Below the pieces are notes generated by a model. That model ran no database searches. It was not told the origin of the DNA and saw nothing but the letters and a program-made list of their open reading frames with translations. Below, one piece after another: positions 7,896-16,051 of a stretch of 64,000 nt of DNA. The stretch comes from Diaphorobacter ruginosibacter (GTDB taxonomy: Bacteria > Pseudomonadota > Gammaproteobacteria > Burkholderiales > Burkholderiaceae_C). The position numbers and the translations under genes are program-made. Within the stretch, counting starts at the first letter, position 1, and every line of letters begins with the position of its first letter. Where the stretch lies: the NCBI RefSeq assembly GCF_014395975.1, contig NZ_CP060714.1, positions 3,286,001 to 3,350,000 of the forward strand, written 5' to 3'.

Positions 7896-9412
7896 ACAGG
7901 GTTTACCAGACGTTCATAGAGCGTTGCACGCGAGATGCCGAGCTGTCGCGCCGTGGCCAGCTTGTTGCCCTTGTTGGCCTTCAGCGAGGCCGCAATCGCG
8001 CGCTGTTCGAGCTCCGCCACCTGCTCGGCCAGCGGTCGCAGCAACAGCTGGTCGTCGTCCTGCGCGCGGCCCGCATGCAGGCCCTGCGATGCGGTCGAGA
8101 CCGGCGCGGAGGGCTCCACCCCCGCCTCCCGCAGGATGGCGCTGAGAAGCTGCGCATCCACGCTCAGGCCATCGCAGCGCATGCTGGCCTGTTCGATCAC
8201 GTTGCGCAGTTCGCGGATGTTGCCGCGCCAGGTCTGGCCCGCCAGCAGGTCGAGCGCATCGGCCGTGAACTCCGGCACGCCGCCGGCCCCGCGCGCGGCG
8301 ATCTCCTCGGCCAGCACGTCGACCAGCGCGGGAATGTCGCTGCGCCGCTCGCGCAGCGGCGGCACGCGGATGGGCAGCACATGCAGGCGGTAGAACAGGT
8401 CTTCGCGGAATGCGCCGCTGCGCACCATCGCATGCAGGTCGCGCGAAGTGGCCGCGACGATGCGCAGGTCCAGCGGTATGAGCTGGTTGGATCCCAGCGG
8501 CTCGATCTCGCCCTCCTGCAGCGCACGCAGCAGCTTGGCCTGCACCGTGGCGGGCATGTCGCCGATCTCGTCGAGGAACAGTGTGCCGCCATGCGCGAGG
8601 CGGAACTTTCCGTCGCGCCCGCGCTTGTCCGCGCCGGTGAACGCACCGGGCGCAACGCCGAAGAGCTCGGCCTCCAGGAGCGTGTCGGGGATGGCCGCGA
8701 TGTTCACGCCGACGAACGGCCCGCCCGAGCGCTGCGAGGTCGCATGGATCGCGTGCGCCAGCAGTTCCTTACCCGTGCCGGTCTCGCCCAGCAGCAGCAC
8801 GGTGCTGCCCGAATAGGCCGCACGCCGCGCCTGGCGCTTGACCTCGGTGGCCGCGGGGCTCGCCCCCACGTAACTCGCAAACGTGTACTTGGCACGCCGG
8901 CCGCCTTCCTGTACGCCCTCCAGGCTCGCAAGCCGGCGCACCGCCAGCTCGCGCCGCGCGTCGTCCAGCTCGCGCTGCAGCAGCGAGAACTTGCGGATCA
9001 GCGGCTGCAGCGTGGTCTCGGGCTGGTCCACCAGCACCATGCCGATGGCGCCGATGATCGCGCCATCGTCGTCGAGCAGCGGAATGCGGCTGACCACGAA
9101 ATTGCCGGCCCGGTTGGCCAGCAGGTCGAGGAACACCGGCTTGCCGGTCTCCAGCACCTGGCGCATCTGCGTGTTGGGGATGACTTCCTCCACCATGTGG
9201 CCGACGAAGTCGTCCACCGAGGCCACGCCCAGGCGCGGCAGGAAGCTCTTGTAGCCCTCGTTCACCCAAACGATGCGCCCGGTCTTGTCCACGAGGAACA
9301 TGCCCTGGCTCATCGAGGAGAACAGGCCGAACATCGAGCGCGCAGCCAGCTCGCGGATGCTCTGCCCGTCCTGCGGAAGCGAGGATGACGGAGGCAAGGT
9401 GGCCCGGCTCAC
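7892..9412 (-). CDS. PAS-domain sigma54-dependent transcriptional activator
   Basis: This bacterial enhancer-binding protein (506 residues from the GTG at 9412) has a PAS-like sensor (about 25-140), a linker helix (145-170), an AAA+ domain and a Fis-type helix-turn-helix (about 465-500, ATARQLGISRATLYERL). Walker A GETGTGKE is at 209-216, the sigma54-contact loop GAFTGA at 256-261 and Walker B GGTLFLDE at 275-282, all intact, so it should open sigma54 promoters. No receiver domain is present; the PAS domain probably senses a small ligand or redox state. The GTG start is chosen because it forms a GTGA overlap with the yeeE stop and has GGAG upstream; an ATG at 9433 is the alternative. The likely target is the liv promoter just downstream. 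Confidence 0.88.
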   Translation of the reverse strand: MSRATLPPSSSLPQDGQSIRELAARSMFGLFSSMSQGMFLVDKTGRIVWVNEGYKSFLPRLGVASVDDFVGHMVEEVIPNTQMRQVLETGKPVFLDLLANRAGNFVVSRIPLLDDDGAIIGAIGMVLVDQPETTLQPLIRKFSLLQRELDDARRELAVRRLASLEGVQEGGRRAKYTFASYVGASPAATEVKRQARRAAYSGSTVLLLGETGTGKELLAHAIHATSQRSGGPFVGVNIAAIPDTLLEAELFGVAPGAFTGADKRGRDGKFRLAHGGTLFLDEIGDMPATVQAKLLRALQEGEIEPLGSNQLIPLDLRIVAATSRDLHAMVRSGAFREDLFYRLHVLPIRVPPLRERRSDIPALVDVLAEEIAARGAGGVPEFTADALDLLAGQTWRGNIRELRNVIEQASMRCDGLSVDAQLLSAILREAGVEPSAPVSTASQGLHAGRAQDDDQLLLRPLAEQVAELEQRAIAASLKANKGNKLATARQLGISRATLYERLVNPV

Positions 9413-10527
9413 GACTGGCGCTCCAGCCACCATTGCTGCGCGCGCAGCGCAATGACTGCACCGGCGATGATCGCTGCAATGGCGATGAAGCTCGCGATCT
9501 GCAGCGCCGAGACCGCGCTGATGCCCTGCCCCACCGTGCATCCCAGCGCCATCACGCCGCCGATCCCCATGAGCGTGGCGCCCACCAGGTGACGCGACAG
9601 ATCGGCCGTGTCTGCAAATCCCTGCCAGCGGAACTCGCGCCGCACAAGCGCCTGCACGAAGGCTCCGAAGACCACACCGAACACGGCCACGGCGCCCCAG
9701 GTAAGCACCTTGCTCCTGTCGCTGAAGAACAGCAGCCAGTCGAGTACATGCGCCACGGGCGCGACGAAACTGAACGATTCGATGCGCCCGGTGTAGGTGG
9801 CCGCATACATATGCTCCAGCGTTTCGGGATGCTCCTGCACCTCGCCGAAATGGCCGCTGAGCGCCCAGGCCGCGGCGACGCAGGCCCCCACCAGCACGCC
9901 GCCCATCAGCACATGCCAGTCACGCCGCTGGCGCGGAGCCGAAAGGCCCAGCAGCACCAGCACCAGCCCGAGGCCACAGCCCAGCCACAGGCGAATGTCG
10001 GCCACCGCGCCCCAGCCCTTGCCTGCCAGCCATTCGGGCAGCAGCGCGGGCACGGAGAGCGTCACGTTCACGCTGTCGAACCAGCGTGCGCGCGGCACGG
10101 AGGTGATGCCCTTGAGCGTGGCGAACGCACTCACCGCCAGCACCACCAAGACGACCAGCGACTTGAGGCTGCCGCCGCCCAGCCGCGTGAGATTGCGCGC
10201 CCCGCAACCCGAGGCCAGCACCATGCCGAATCCGAACAGCAGCCCGCCGACCAGCGCGGACAGCCAGATCACCTGCGGCATGGCATAGACGATGTCGGCC
10301 GGATTCACCCAGCCCACATAGGCCAGCACGGAAAATCCGCACATCGCCACGCCGATGGCGAGCGCCCACTGGCGCATGCGCATCCAGTCGCCCACGTAGA
10401 CGACATCGCTGACCGCACCCATGGTGCAGAAGCGGGTTTCGCGCATGACCGCCCCCAGAACAGCGGCCAGCAAAAAAACCGCCACCAGGATGGTGGCGAG
10501 CAAAGAATCGAACTCAGTAACACTCAT
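9409..10527 (-). CDS. YeeE/YedE-family sulfur-compound transporter
   Basis: The 372-residue membrane protein has about nine to ten hydrophobic segments. Conserved cysteines expected of YeeE thiosulfate channels are present: RFCTMGAVSD (Cys34), SGCGARN (Cys108) and GCTVGQG near residue 330, the residues that relay thiosulfate through the pore in characterised members. Its position directly after soxB supports uptake or export of thiosulfate or a related sulfur species. It is larger than the split two-domain forms and covers both halves in one chain. Its stop overlaps the start of the sigma54 activator gene. Confidence 0.82.
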   Translation of the reverse strand: MSVTEFDSLLATILVAVFLLAAVLGAVMRETRFCTMGAVSDVVYVGDWMRMRQWALAIGVAMCGFSVLAYVGWVNPADIVYAMPQVIWLSALVGGLLFGFGMVLASGCGARNLTRLGGGSLKSLVVLVVLAVSAFATLKGITSVPRARWFDSVNVTLSVPALLPEWLAGKGWGAVADIRLWLGCGLGLVLVLLGLSAPRQRRDWHVLMGGVLVGACVAAAWALSGHFGEVQEHPETLEHMYAATYTGRIESFSFVAPVAHVLDWLLFFSDRSKVLTWGAVAVFGVVFGAFVQALVRREFRWQGFADTADLSRHLVGATLMGIGGVMALGCTVGQGISAVSALQIASFIAIAAIIAGAVIALRAQQWWLERQS

Positions 10528-10585
10528 GGCGCGTATTGGAGCGTTTCAACCCCATTCGCGCAATGGCATTAGCCATAATTCCCTA

Positions 10586-12313
10586 CTAGGCTATGCCGTC
10601 ATTTGGTTTGACATTGAGCAGCGCAGGCTCATTGAGCTTGCGTGGTGCCAGCACCTTTTGATCCTTCAACCAGGGTTCCACGACTTCCCAGATCTGCTTG
10701 TTGCCGGCCGATCGTGCCTCTTCCGCTACGGGTGCCCAGCCGGCCACCTTGTACTTCCGATCGGCATCGAGCAGCTCGCCCTTGAGGCGCATCTCCGTGA
10801 TGCGGCTGCCGGCCTTGGCCGTCGGGTCGCAGCGGTACTGCAGGCCGCCCACGCGCACCATGTCGCCGCCCTGCTGGTAGTACGGATCAGGATTGAACAG
10901 GTTATCGCACACATCCTCGAGCACGGTCTTGATGGTCGCGCCGGTCATCTCGGTCACCGTGGCGTACGAATAGGTGGTGGCCGTCATGTCCATCAGCCAT
11001 TCGCGCGTGATGTCCTGGCCGGGCAGCAGCGAGGTGCCCCAGCGGAAGCCCGGCGAGAACGCGATGGGGCAATCCTGCACGGCCATGAGCGCATCGAGCA
11101 GCAGCTGATCGCCCGTGCCGTTGAAGTTGCCGCGGCGATACAGCGTGCCGTCGGTGCGCGCCAGCACCTCGGCCAGCTTGGCCTCGTAGGGCGCGCGCAC
11201 CTTCGTGATCAGCGCCTGCATGTCGGCATCCGCGGGCAGGATGTTCGCGAAGATCGGCAGCAGGCGGTACTTGAAGTCGACGACCTTGCCGTCCTTCACA
11301 TCGAAGTCCAGCACGCCCAGGAACTTGCCGTTCGATCCCGCGTTGGTCACGATGGTCTTGCCACCCGCGTTCTCGACGATGGTCGGCACGGGCATGCCGT
11401 CATGCGTGTGGCCGCCCAGGATCGCGTCGATGCCGCGCACGCGCGAGGCCATCTTCAGGTCCACGTCCATGCCGTTGTGCGACAGCACCACCACCACCTT
11501 CGCGCCCTTGCCACGCGCTTCGTCCACCATGGCCTGCAGGTTCTCGTCCTGGATGCCGAAGCTCCAGTCGGCCACCATGTAGCGGGGGTTTGCAATCGGC
11601 GTGTAAGGGAAGGCCTGGCCGATGATGGCGCACTGCACGCCGTTCATCTCGCGGATCACATAGGGCTTGAAAACCGGGTCGCCGAAGTCGGTGGTCTTGA
11701 CGTTCTGCGCGACGAAGTCGACCTTGCCGTCAAAGTCCTTCTTGATGATTTCCTGCACGCGTTCCATGCCGTAGGTGAATTCCCAGTGGCCGGTCATCAC
11801 GTCCACGCCGAGCAGCTTGCAGGCATCGACCATGTCCTGGGCATTGGTCCACAGCGACGTGGCCGAGCCCTGCCAGGTGTCGCCGCCATCCAGCAGCAGC
11901 GAGCCGGGGCGCGAGGCCTTCAGGCGCTTGACCAGCGTGGCGAGGTGCGCGAAGCCGCCCACCTTGCCATACCGCTTGGCGGCGCTTTCGAAATCGAGAT
12001 AGCTGAACGCATGCGCCGACGCCGTGCCGGGGCGGATGCCCGCCGACTTCAGCAGGTGTTCGCCCACCAGATGGGGACGCTGGTTCTTCATCGCGCCAAT
12101 GCCGAGGTTCACATTGGGTTCGCGGAAATAGATGGGATTGAGCTGCGCATGGCAGTCGGTCATGTGCAGGAAGCTGACGTTGCCGTATCGCGGCACGTCG
12201 TACATCGCGCCATCCGCGGTCTTGCCGTCGGCGTGCGCATAGCGCTGCAGGCCCATGCCCGCCACTCCAGCGGCGGCCAGCACTTGCATGAATTCACGTT
12301 TGGAGAGGCTCAT
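10586..12313 (-). CDS. soxB: thiosulfohydrolase SoxB
   Basis: SoxB hydrolyses the terminal sulfonate of the SoxY-bound substrate to sulfate in the periplasm, using a dinuclear manganese centre. The 575-residue protein starts MSLSKREFMQVLAAAGVAG, a signal with a KR variant of the twin-arginine motif. Metal-binding motifs of the metallophosphatase fold are intact: TDCH (Asp53, His55), GGDTWQG, the SoxB-specific TGHWEFTYG, LSHNGMD and GGHTHDG. The 5'-nucleotidase-like C-terminal domain follows. The ATG at 12313 is preferred; an open extension to 12751 is antisense-free but overlaps soxX and is unconserved. soxB follows soxX by 125 bases. Confidence 0.95.
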   Translation of the reverse strand: MSLSKREFMQVLAAAGVAGMGLQRYAHADGKTADGAMYDVPRYGNVSFLHMTDCHAQLNPIYFREPNVNLGIGAMKNQRPHLVGEHLLKSAGIRPGTASAHAFSYLDFESAAKRYGKVGGFAHLATLVKRLKASRPGSLLLDGGDTWQGSATSLWTNAQDMVDACKLLGVDVMTGHWEFTYGMERVQEIIKKDFDGKVDFVAQNVKTTDFGDPVFKPYVIREMNGVQCAIIGQAFPYTPIANPRYMVADWSFGIQDENLQAMVDEARGKGAKVVVVLSHNGMDVDLKMASRVRGIDAILGGHTHDGMPVPTIVENAGGKTIVTNAGSNGKFLGVLDFDVKDGKVVDFKYRLLPIFANILPADADMQALITKVRAPYEAKLAEVLARTDGTLYRRGNFNGTGDQLLLDALMAVQDCPIAFSPGFRWGTSLLPGQDITREWLMDMTATTYSYATVTEMTGATIKTVLEDVCDNLFNPDPYYQQGGDMVRVGGLQYRCDPTAKAGSRITEMRLKGELLDADRKYKVAGWAPVAEEARSAGNKQIWEVVEPWLKDQKVLAPRKLNEPALLNVKPNDGIA

Positions 12314-12438
12314 GGGGTGTTGTCGGTTCGAATCGTTGTTGTGAGATGGGGCGGAGGCGGATCGGCCAGGCTTGCACGGACAAGGGCCGATGCCTCTCGC
12401 CCCGGCCCTCTCCCGGTAGGGACGAGGGCGTGGGCAGC

Positions 12439-13101
12439 TTACTTGTTGACCGGGGACTGCGGATCCACCAGCAGCGCCACCAGGTCGCGGACCTGGCCTT
12501 CGGTCAGGATGCCGTTGTGGCCGAAGCGCGGCATGCCGGAGCATGCGTTGTAGGCCTTGGCGTTCCAGATCTTGCCCCAGGTGTACTCGACGATGGCCTT
12601 GGCTTCGGCGCTGTTCGGATCCGTGATGCCGCGGATCTTGCCGTAGTTGTAGAGGCTCGGGCCCAGCGTGCCGAAGGAGATCTCCTGCTTGCTGATCTGG
12701 TGGCAGTTGTAGCAGTTGCCGCCGTTGGTCGCGCCCGGCTTGTCGTTCCAAGTCATGCCGCGGCCATCCTGGGCGATCTTCTCGCCCACCTTCCAGTCAC
12801 CCACGAACTTGCCGTCCGAGGGCCACTTCACGGCCTTGAGTGCATCGGCCTCCAGCTTCGCGGACACCTTGGCATCGAGCGGCTTGCCGCTGGCATCGGC
12901 CGCGCTGCAGGCGGCATTGTTCTCATCCTGCTTCAGGCGGTCGACCTTGGCGATGCCCTGGTCACGGAACGAGGCCTGCACCATCTGCTGCGTGAGCTTG
13001 TCCGCGTCGGCCGAACTGTCCACCGACGCGCAGCCGAGAACGACGAGCGCGGAGGCCAGGCCCGCCACGGGCAGCCAGAAATTGTGTTGCTGTGCTTGCA
13101 T
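12439..13101 (-). CDS. soxX: Sox c-type cytochrome subunit SoxX, lipoprotein form
   Basis: SoxX is the monoheme electron-accepting partner of SoxA in the complex that attaches thiosulfate to SoxY. The 220-residue protein has a lipoprotein signal (VVLGC, Cys24), so it may be membrane-anchored. A heme motif CYNCH is at Cys130-Cys133-His134 and the likely distal Met is in CSGMPRFG. The ATG at 13101 has a strong GGGAGG Shine-Dalgarno; it lies 18 bases after the soxA stop. The roughly 95-residue stretch before the heme domain makes it a long SoxX. Confidence 0.92.
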   Translation of the reverse strand: MQAQQHNFWLPVAGLASALVVLGCASVDSSADADKLTQQMVQASFRDQGIAKVDRLKQDENNAACSAADASGKPLDAKVSAKLEADALKAVKWPSDGKFVGDWKVGEKIAQDGRGMTWNDKPGATNGGNCYNCHQISKQEISFGTLGPSLYNYGKIRGITDPNSAEAKAIVEYTWGKIWNAKAYNACSGMPRFGHNGILTEGQVRDLVALLVDPQSPVNK

Positions 13102-13118
13102 GTCTGTCGCCTCCCGAT

Positions 13119-13937
13119 TCAACGCTTGATGGCCGGAGCCGTTGCTTCCCCGCCCTGCCCGTTCACGCCCATGAAGACGCCGAGGGCGATGGTCACGTCG
13201 CTTGCGTAACCCGGATAGGGGAACCGCTGCTGGCGGAAGCAGTCATTGAGGCGCCGCTGCATGCTCCAGAGCTCGCCCGAGGACACGCGGTAGGCGGGCC
13301 AGGCACCGAAGCCCGCGGACGCGCCCGGGTTCTTCGTGAGATTGGGCAGGTCCTGCAGCCGGATGCGCTTGTCATCCGCGCCATGGCAGCTCGCGCAGGC
13401 GAAGTCATGCGGGCCGCCGCGCATGTAGAACATGCGCTTGCCCGCTTCATACATCTGCTTTTCCTGCGCATGGTTCTGCGGCAGGTTGAACTTCATGCCC
13501 TTGGATTCCGCGGAGATCCAGGCCACCAGGCCTTCGATGTTCTTCTGTTCGTCCTTGCCGAAGGGCGTGGCCGCGATCTTCTTCGCATCCAGACCCTGCA
13601 GCGTCTCCATGCAGGTCAGCAGGCGCGACTCGAGATCCTGCACCCGGTTCGTGTCGGCAAAGTAGCGCGGCAGCTCGACGAACGCACCCTTGACCACGCC
13701 CGGGCCCTTGCCCAGGTCGCAGCGTTCGAGTGATGCATTCTTCGATCCGCGCTTTTGCTTCCACAGTTCCTCGCCCTTCATCTCGAAGAGTTCGGCGGGG
13801 TTTCCGTCCTGCAGCATCTCGCGGTACTCCGCAATGCCGTCGGCTGTGCTTTTCTGCGCCATGGCCGGCTGGATCGCACATGCCAGCGACATGGCGACGG
13901 CAACCAGCGACAAGGCGCCTGTTGTGTTTTGTCTCAT
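13119..13937 (-). CDS. soxA: L-cysteine S-thiosulfotransferase subunit SoxA, single-heme type
   Basis: SoxA with SoxX oxidatively joins thiosulfate to the SoxY carrier cysteine. The 272-residue product has a Sec signal ending near AMAQ. Only one CxxCH heme site is present (CASCH, Cys181-His185); the N-terminal half has lone cysteines 73 and 109 that probably form a disulfide where diheme SoxA has a heme. Cys233 in NDCFRQQRFPYPGY is the conserved active-site cysteine that also ligates heme. The ATG at 13937 has GAGGAG upstream. The gene follows soxZ after a 137-base gap containing a hairpin. Confidence 0.93.
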   Translation of the reverse strand: MRQNTTGALSLVAVAMSLACAIQPAMAQKSTADGIAEYREMLQDGNPAELFEMKGEELWKQKRGSKNASLERCDLGKGPGVVKGAFVELPRYFADTNRVQDLESRLLTCMETLQGLDAKKIAATPFGKDEQKNIEGLVAWISAESKGMKFNLPQNHAQEKQMYEAGKRMFYMRGGPHDFACASCHGADDKRIRLQDLPNLTKNPGASAGFGAWPAYRVSSGELWSMQRRLNDCFRQQRFPYPGYASDVTIALGVFMGVNGQGGEATAPAIKR

Positions 13938-14011
13938 GGGATCTCCTCTGTTGTTGTCGGAAAACGCGGTTGCAGCACGGCTCGAAAAGCGCACTGCGGC
14001 AAAAGCAGGAA

Positions 14012-14044
14012 AGCCTGTTCGCGGCGGGGGCGCGTCAACAGGCT
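14012..14044 (-). other. hairpin in the soxZ-soxA spacer
   Basis: AGCCTGTT and AACAGGCT form an 8-bp stem with a GC-rich loop that can pair further. In the transcript it is followed by TTTCC rather than a full T-run, so it may be a partial terminator or an mRNA processing/stabilising element that sets the SoxYZ to SoxAX ratio. Confidence 0.4.
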
Positions 14045-14074
14045 CTCGTGGATTGCAGCGAATCGGCAGATCGA

Positions 14075-14386
14075 TCAGCTGACCGTGGCTTCATCCGTGC
14101 GGGTCTCGCCGCGGTTGTCCTTCCAGGTCACGGACAGCTTGTCGCCCGCCTTGGCACCCTTCACGTTGAATTGCAGGAACGGGTTCTTCGAGACCGCAGG
14201 GCCCCACTCCGCGTGGAAGACCTGCTTGCCGTTCAGCGACGCGGTCACGTCCTGGATGAACCAGGCCGGGATCACCTGGCCGTTGGCGTCCTTGCGCTGG
14301 CCGGTTTCCATTTCGTGGGACATCAGGACGCGGACGGTGGCTTTGTCGCCAGAGGCTTGAGCGCGAATGCGCATCGGATCAGGCAT
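14075..14386 (-). CDS. soxZ: sulfur carrier complex subunit SoxZ
   Basis: SoxZ (103 residues) is the immunoglobulin-like partner of SoxY in the carrier complex. It begins MPDPMRIRAQASGDKATVRV with the family's LMSHEMETGQRKD segment and a C-terminal DNRGETRTDEA. It lacks a signal peptide, as usual, and is co-exported with the Tat-signal-bearing SoxY. It is 52 bases downstream of soxY. Confidence 0.94.
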   Translation of the reverse strand: MPDPMRIRAQASGDKATVRVLMSHEMETGQRKDANGQVIPAWFIQDVTASLNGKQVFHAEWGPAVSKNPFLQFNVKGAKAGDKLSVTWKDNRGETRTDEATVS

Positions 14387-14438
14387 GTTCTTCTCCTTGA
14401 CTATTCAGATAAATCGCGTGTTCGTGTCGTGCGAACGA

Positions 14439-14894
14439 TCAGCCGCCGCAGCCACCCAGGGTGACCTTGACTTCCTTCTTGGCGTACAGCGCCTTGCCAT
14501 CGGCCGTGATGGCCACCGCATAGACGTCCGACGTCTGGCCCAGCTTGGCGCGGGTCAGGAAGTTCGGCTCCACGGCATCGCTCACCTCGAACGAGGCCAC
14601 CATCGTGTTAGGGTTCTTCTCCACCAGGATCAGCATGTGCTTCACGTTGGCGAGGGAGGTGGCGGCACCCAGAGGCACCACGGCACCGTTCTCGGCGATG
14701 TCGGGAGCGGTAAGCGTCACGTCCTTGCTTTCGGTGGGTGCGCCTGCGCCCATCGCCTTCATCACGTCGGCCACGGTCTTGGCATCGAACCCTGCCTTGT
14801 TGTAGGCAAAGACCGTCTGCGGCAACAGGCCCGCTGCGAGCAGCATGCCGGTAACCGCTGCAGAGTTCTTCACCGCTTGTCTACGTGAAATCAT
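14439..14894 (-). CDS. soxY: sulfur carrier protein SoxY
   Basis: SoxY (151 residues) carries the pathway intermediates on a C-terminal cysteine. The swinging-arm motif GGCGG is the very end of the protein, exactly as the family requires. The N-terminus MISRRQAVKNSAAVTGMLLA is a twin-arginine signal. The gene lies 74 bases downstream of soxD and 52 upstream of soxZ; a CTCTCC complement (GGAGAG) is just upstream of the ATG. Confidence 0.95.
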   Translation of the reverse strand: MISRRQAVKNSAAVTGMLLAAGLLPQTVFAYNKAGFDAKTVADVMKAMGAGAPTESKDVTLTAPDIAENGAVVPLGAATSLANVKHMLILVEKNPNTMVASFEVSDAVEPNFLTRAKLGQTSDVYAVAITADGKALYAKKEVKVTLGGCGG

Positions 14895-14968
14895 TTTTCT
14901 CTCCTTGCAATTCGTTTAAAGAGTCGTCCAATCATCAGATGGCCCGATCGCTCAGGCCATCGCATCGC

Positions 14969-16051
14969 TCATTTTCCGCCAGCACCGGCCAACCAGTTCG
15001 CGATGGCCTTCGCATCATCATCACTCAAGGAAGGCTGAGGGGGCATCGGGATATTGCCCCATACACCGGAACCGCCGTTCTTGATCTTGCCGACCAGATA
15101 GTCCGTCTGTCCCGCATGCTTCTTCGCGATCTCGCTGAAGCCCGGGCCGACGATCTTCTGCTCCATGCCGTGGCAGGCCACGCAGCCGTTCTTCTCGAGA
15201 ATGGCAGTGGGCGCCGCGGCGGCATTCGACTTGCCTGCCGGTGCGGCAGCGGGAGCAGCCGCCGGCTTGCTCTCGGTCTGCATGCCGTGTTGCGCGCCCA
15301 CCGTACGGTTCTGGTCCGCCAGGTTGCCGTGGTTGTTGCTTGCATGGTCCGGCAGCTTGGAGCGCACCTGCGGCTCGGGCGCGCAGTCCTTCATGCAGGC
15401 CACGGCCTTGGTGTCTGGCTTGGCGGGCTTGCCTGTCTTGCCGAACTCGGTTCCGGGCCACATCGCATGGTCGAACGTCATGCCGTTGCGGTTCGGCATC
15501 TTCGCCTGCACTTCGGCCATGTTCGCATCGCTGAGCGTGAAGTCCTGCGGCACGATGTCCGCCAGGTTCAACAGGTAGGCGGTGACCGCATACACCTCGT
15601 CATGCGACAGCGACTTGGGCGCATTCCACGGCATGGCACGGTTGATGTAGTCCCACACGGTGGACACGGTGGCCACCTTCATGAAGGTGGTGCGGCCGGG
15701 GAAGGCCGCGTCCTTCAGGCGTGCAACGTGGCCGGTCTTGATGTCGTCCTTGGTGGTGCCACCGATGAGCGGCGAGAACACCTCGTTGGACTCGCCGAAC
15801 ACGCCGTGGCACGAGGCGCACTTGGCCTCCCACACGTCCTGGCCCTTCTCGACCGAGCCCGATCCCTTGGGCAGGCCCTTGAAATCGGGACGCACGTCGA
15901 TGTCCCACGCCTGCACTTCCTTGGGCGTGGCATTGCGGCCGATGCCGGTGAACTTGCCGTCGGAGGAGCCCTGCGCGAATGCGCCCGAGACGCACAGCCC
16001 CGAGAGCAGCAGCGCAACCGTCTTCATCATGGCTTTACGCGAGCTGGACAT
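14969..16051 (-). CDS. soxD: sulfane dehydrogenase diheme cytochrome SoxD
   Basis: SoxD is the electron-accepting cytochrome subunit of sulfane dehydrogenase Sox(CD)2, which oxidises the sulfane sulfur on SoxY. The 360-residue protein has a signal peptide (residues 1-26), a first heme site CASCH (Cys78-His82), a proline/alanine linker near 260-280 and a second heme site CVACH (Cys290-His294). The start at 16051 lies inside soxC but has a GGGGAGG Shine-Dalgarno at good spacing; ATGs at 16030 and 16027 have none. soxC and soxD thus overlap by 17 bases. The C-terminal heme domain is strikingly like the small cytochrome encoded at 17478-17801. Confidence 0.92.
   Translation of the reverse strand: MSSSRKAMMKTVALLLSGLCVSGAFAQGSSDGKFTGIGRNATPKEVQAWDIDVRPDFKGLPKGSGSVEKGQDVWEAKCASCHGVFGESNEVFSPLIGGTTKDDIKTGHVARLKDAAFPGRTTFMKVATVSTVWDYINRAMPWNAPKSLSHDEVYAVTAYLLNLADIVPQDFTLSDANMAEVQAKMPNRNGMTFDHAMWPGTEFGKTGKPAKPDTKAVACMKDCAPEPQVRSKLPDHASNNHGNLADQNRTVGAQHGMQTESKPAAAPAAAPAGKSNAAAAPTAILEKNGCVACHGMEQKIVGPGFSEIAKKHAGQTDYLVGKIKNGGSGVWGNIPMPPQPSLSDDDAKAIANWLAGAGGK

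Noticed and set aside
10421..12553. 710-codon plus-strand frame opposite soxB
   Set aside because: Antisense to SoxB, whose metal motifs are intact; no recognisable domain.
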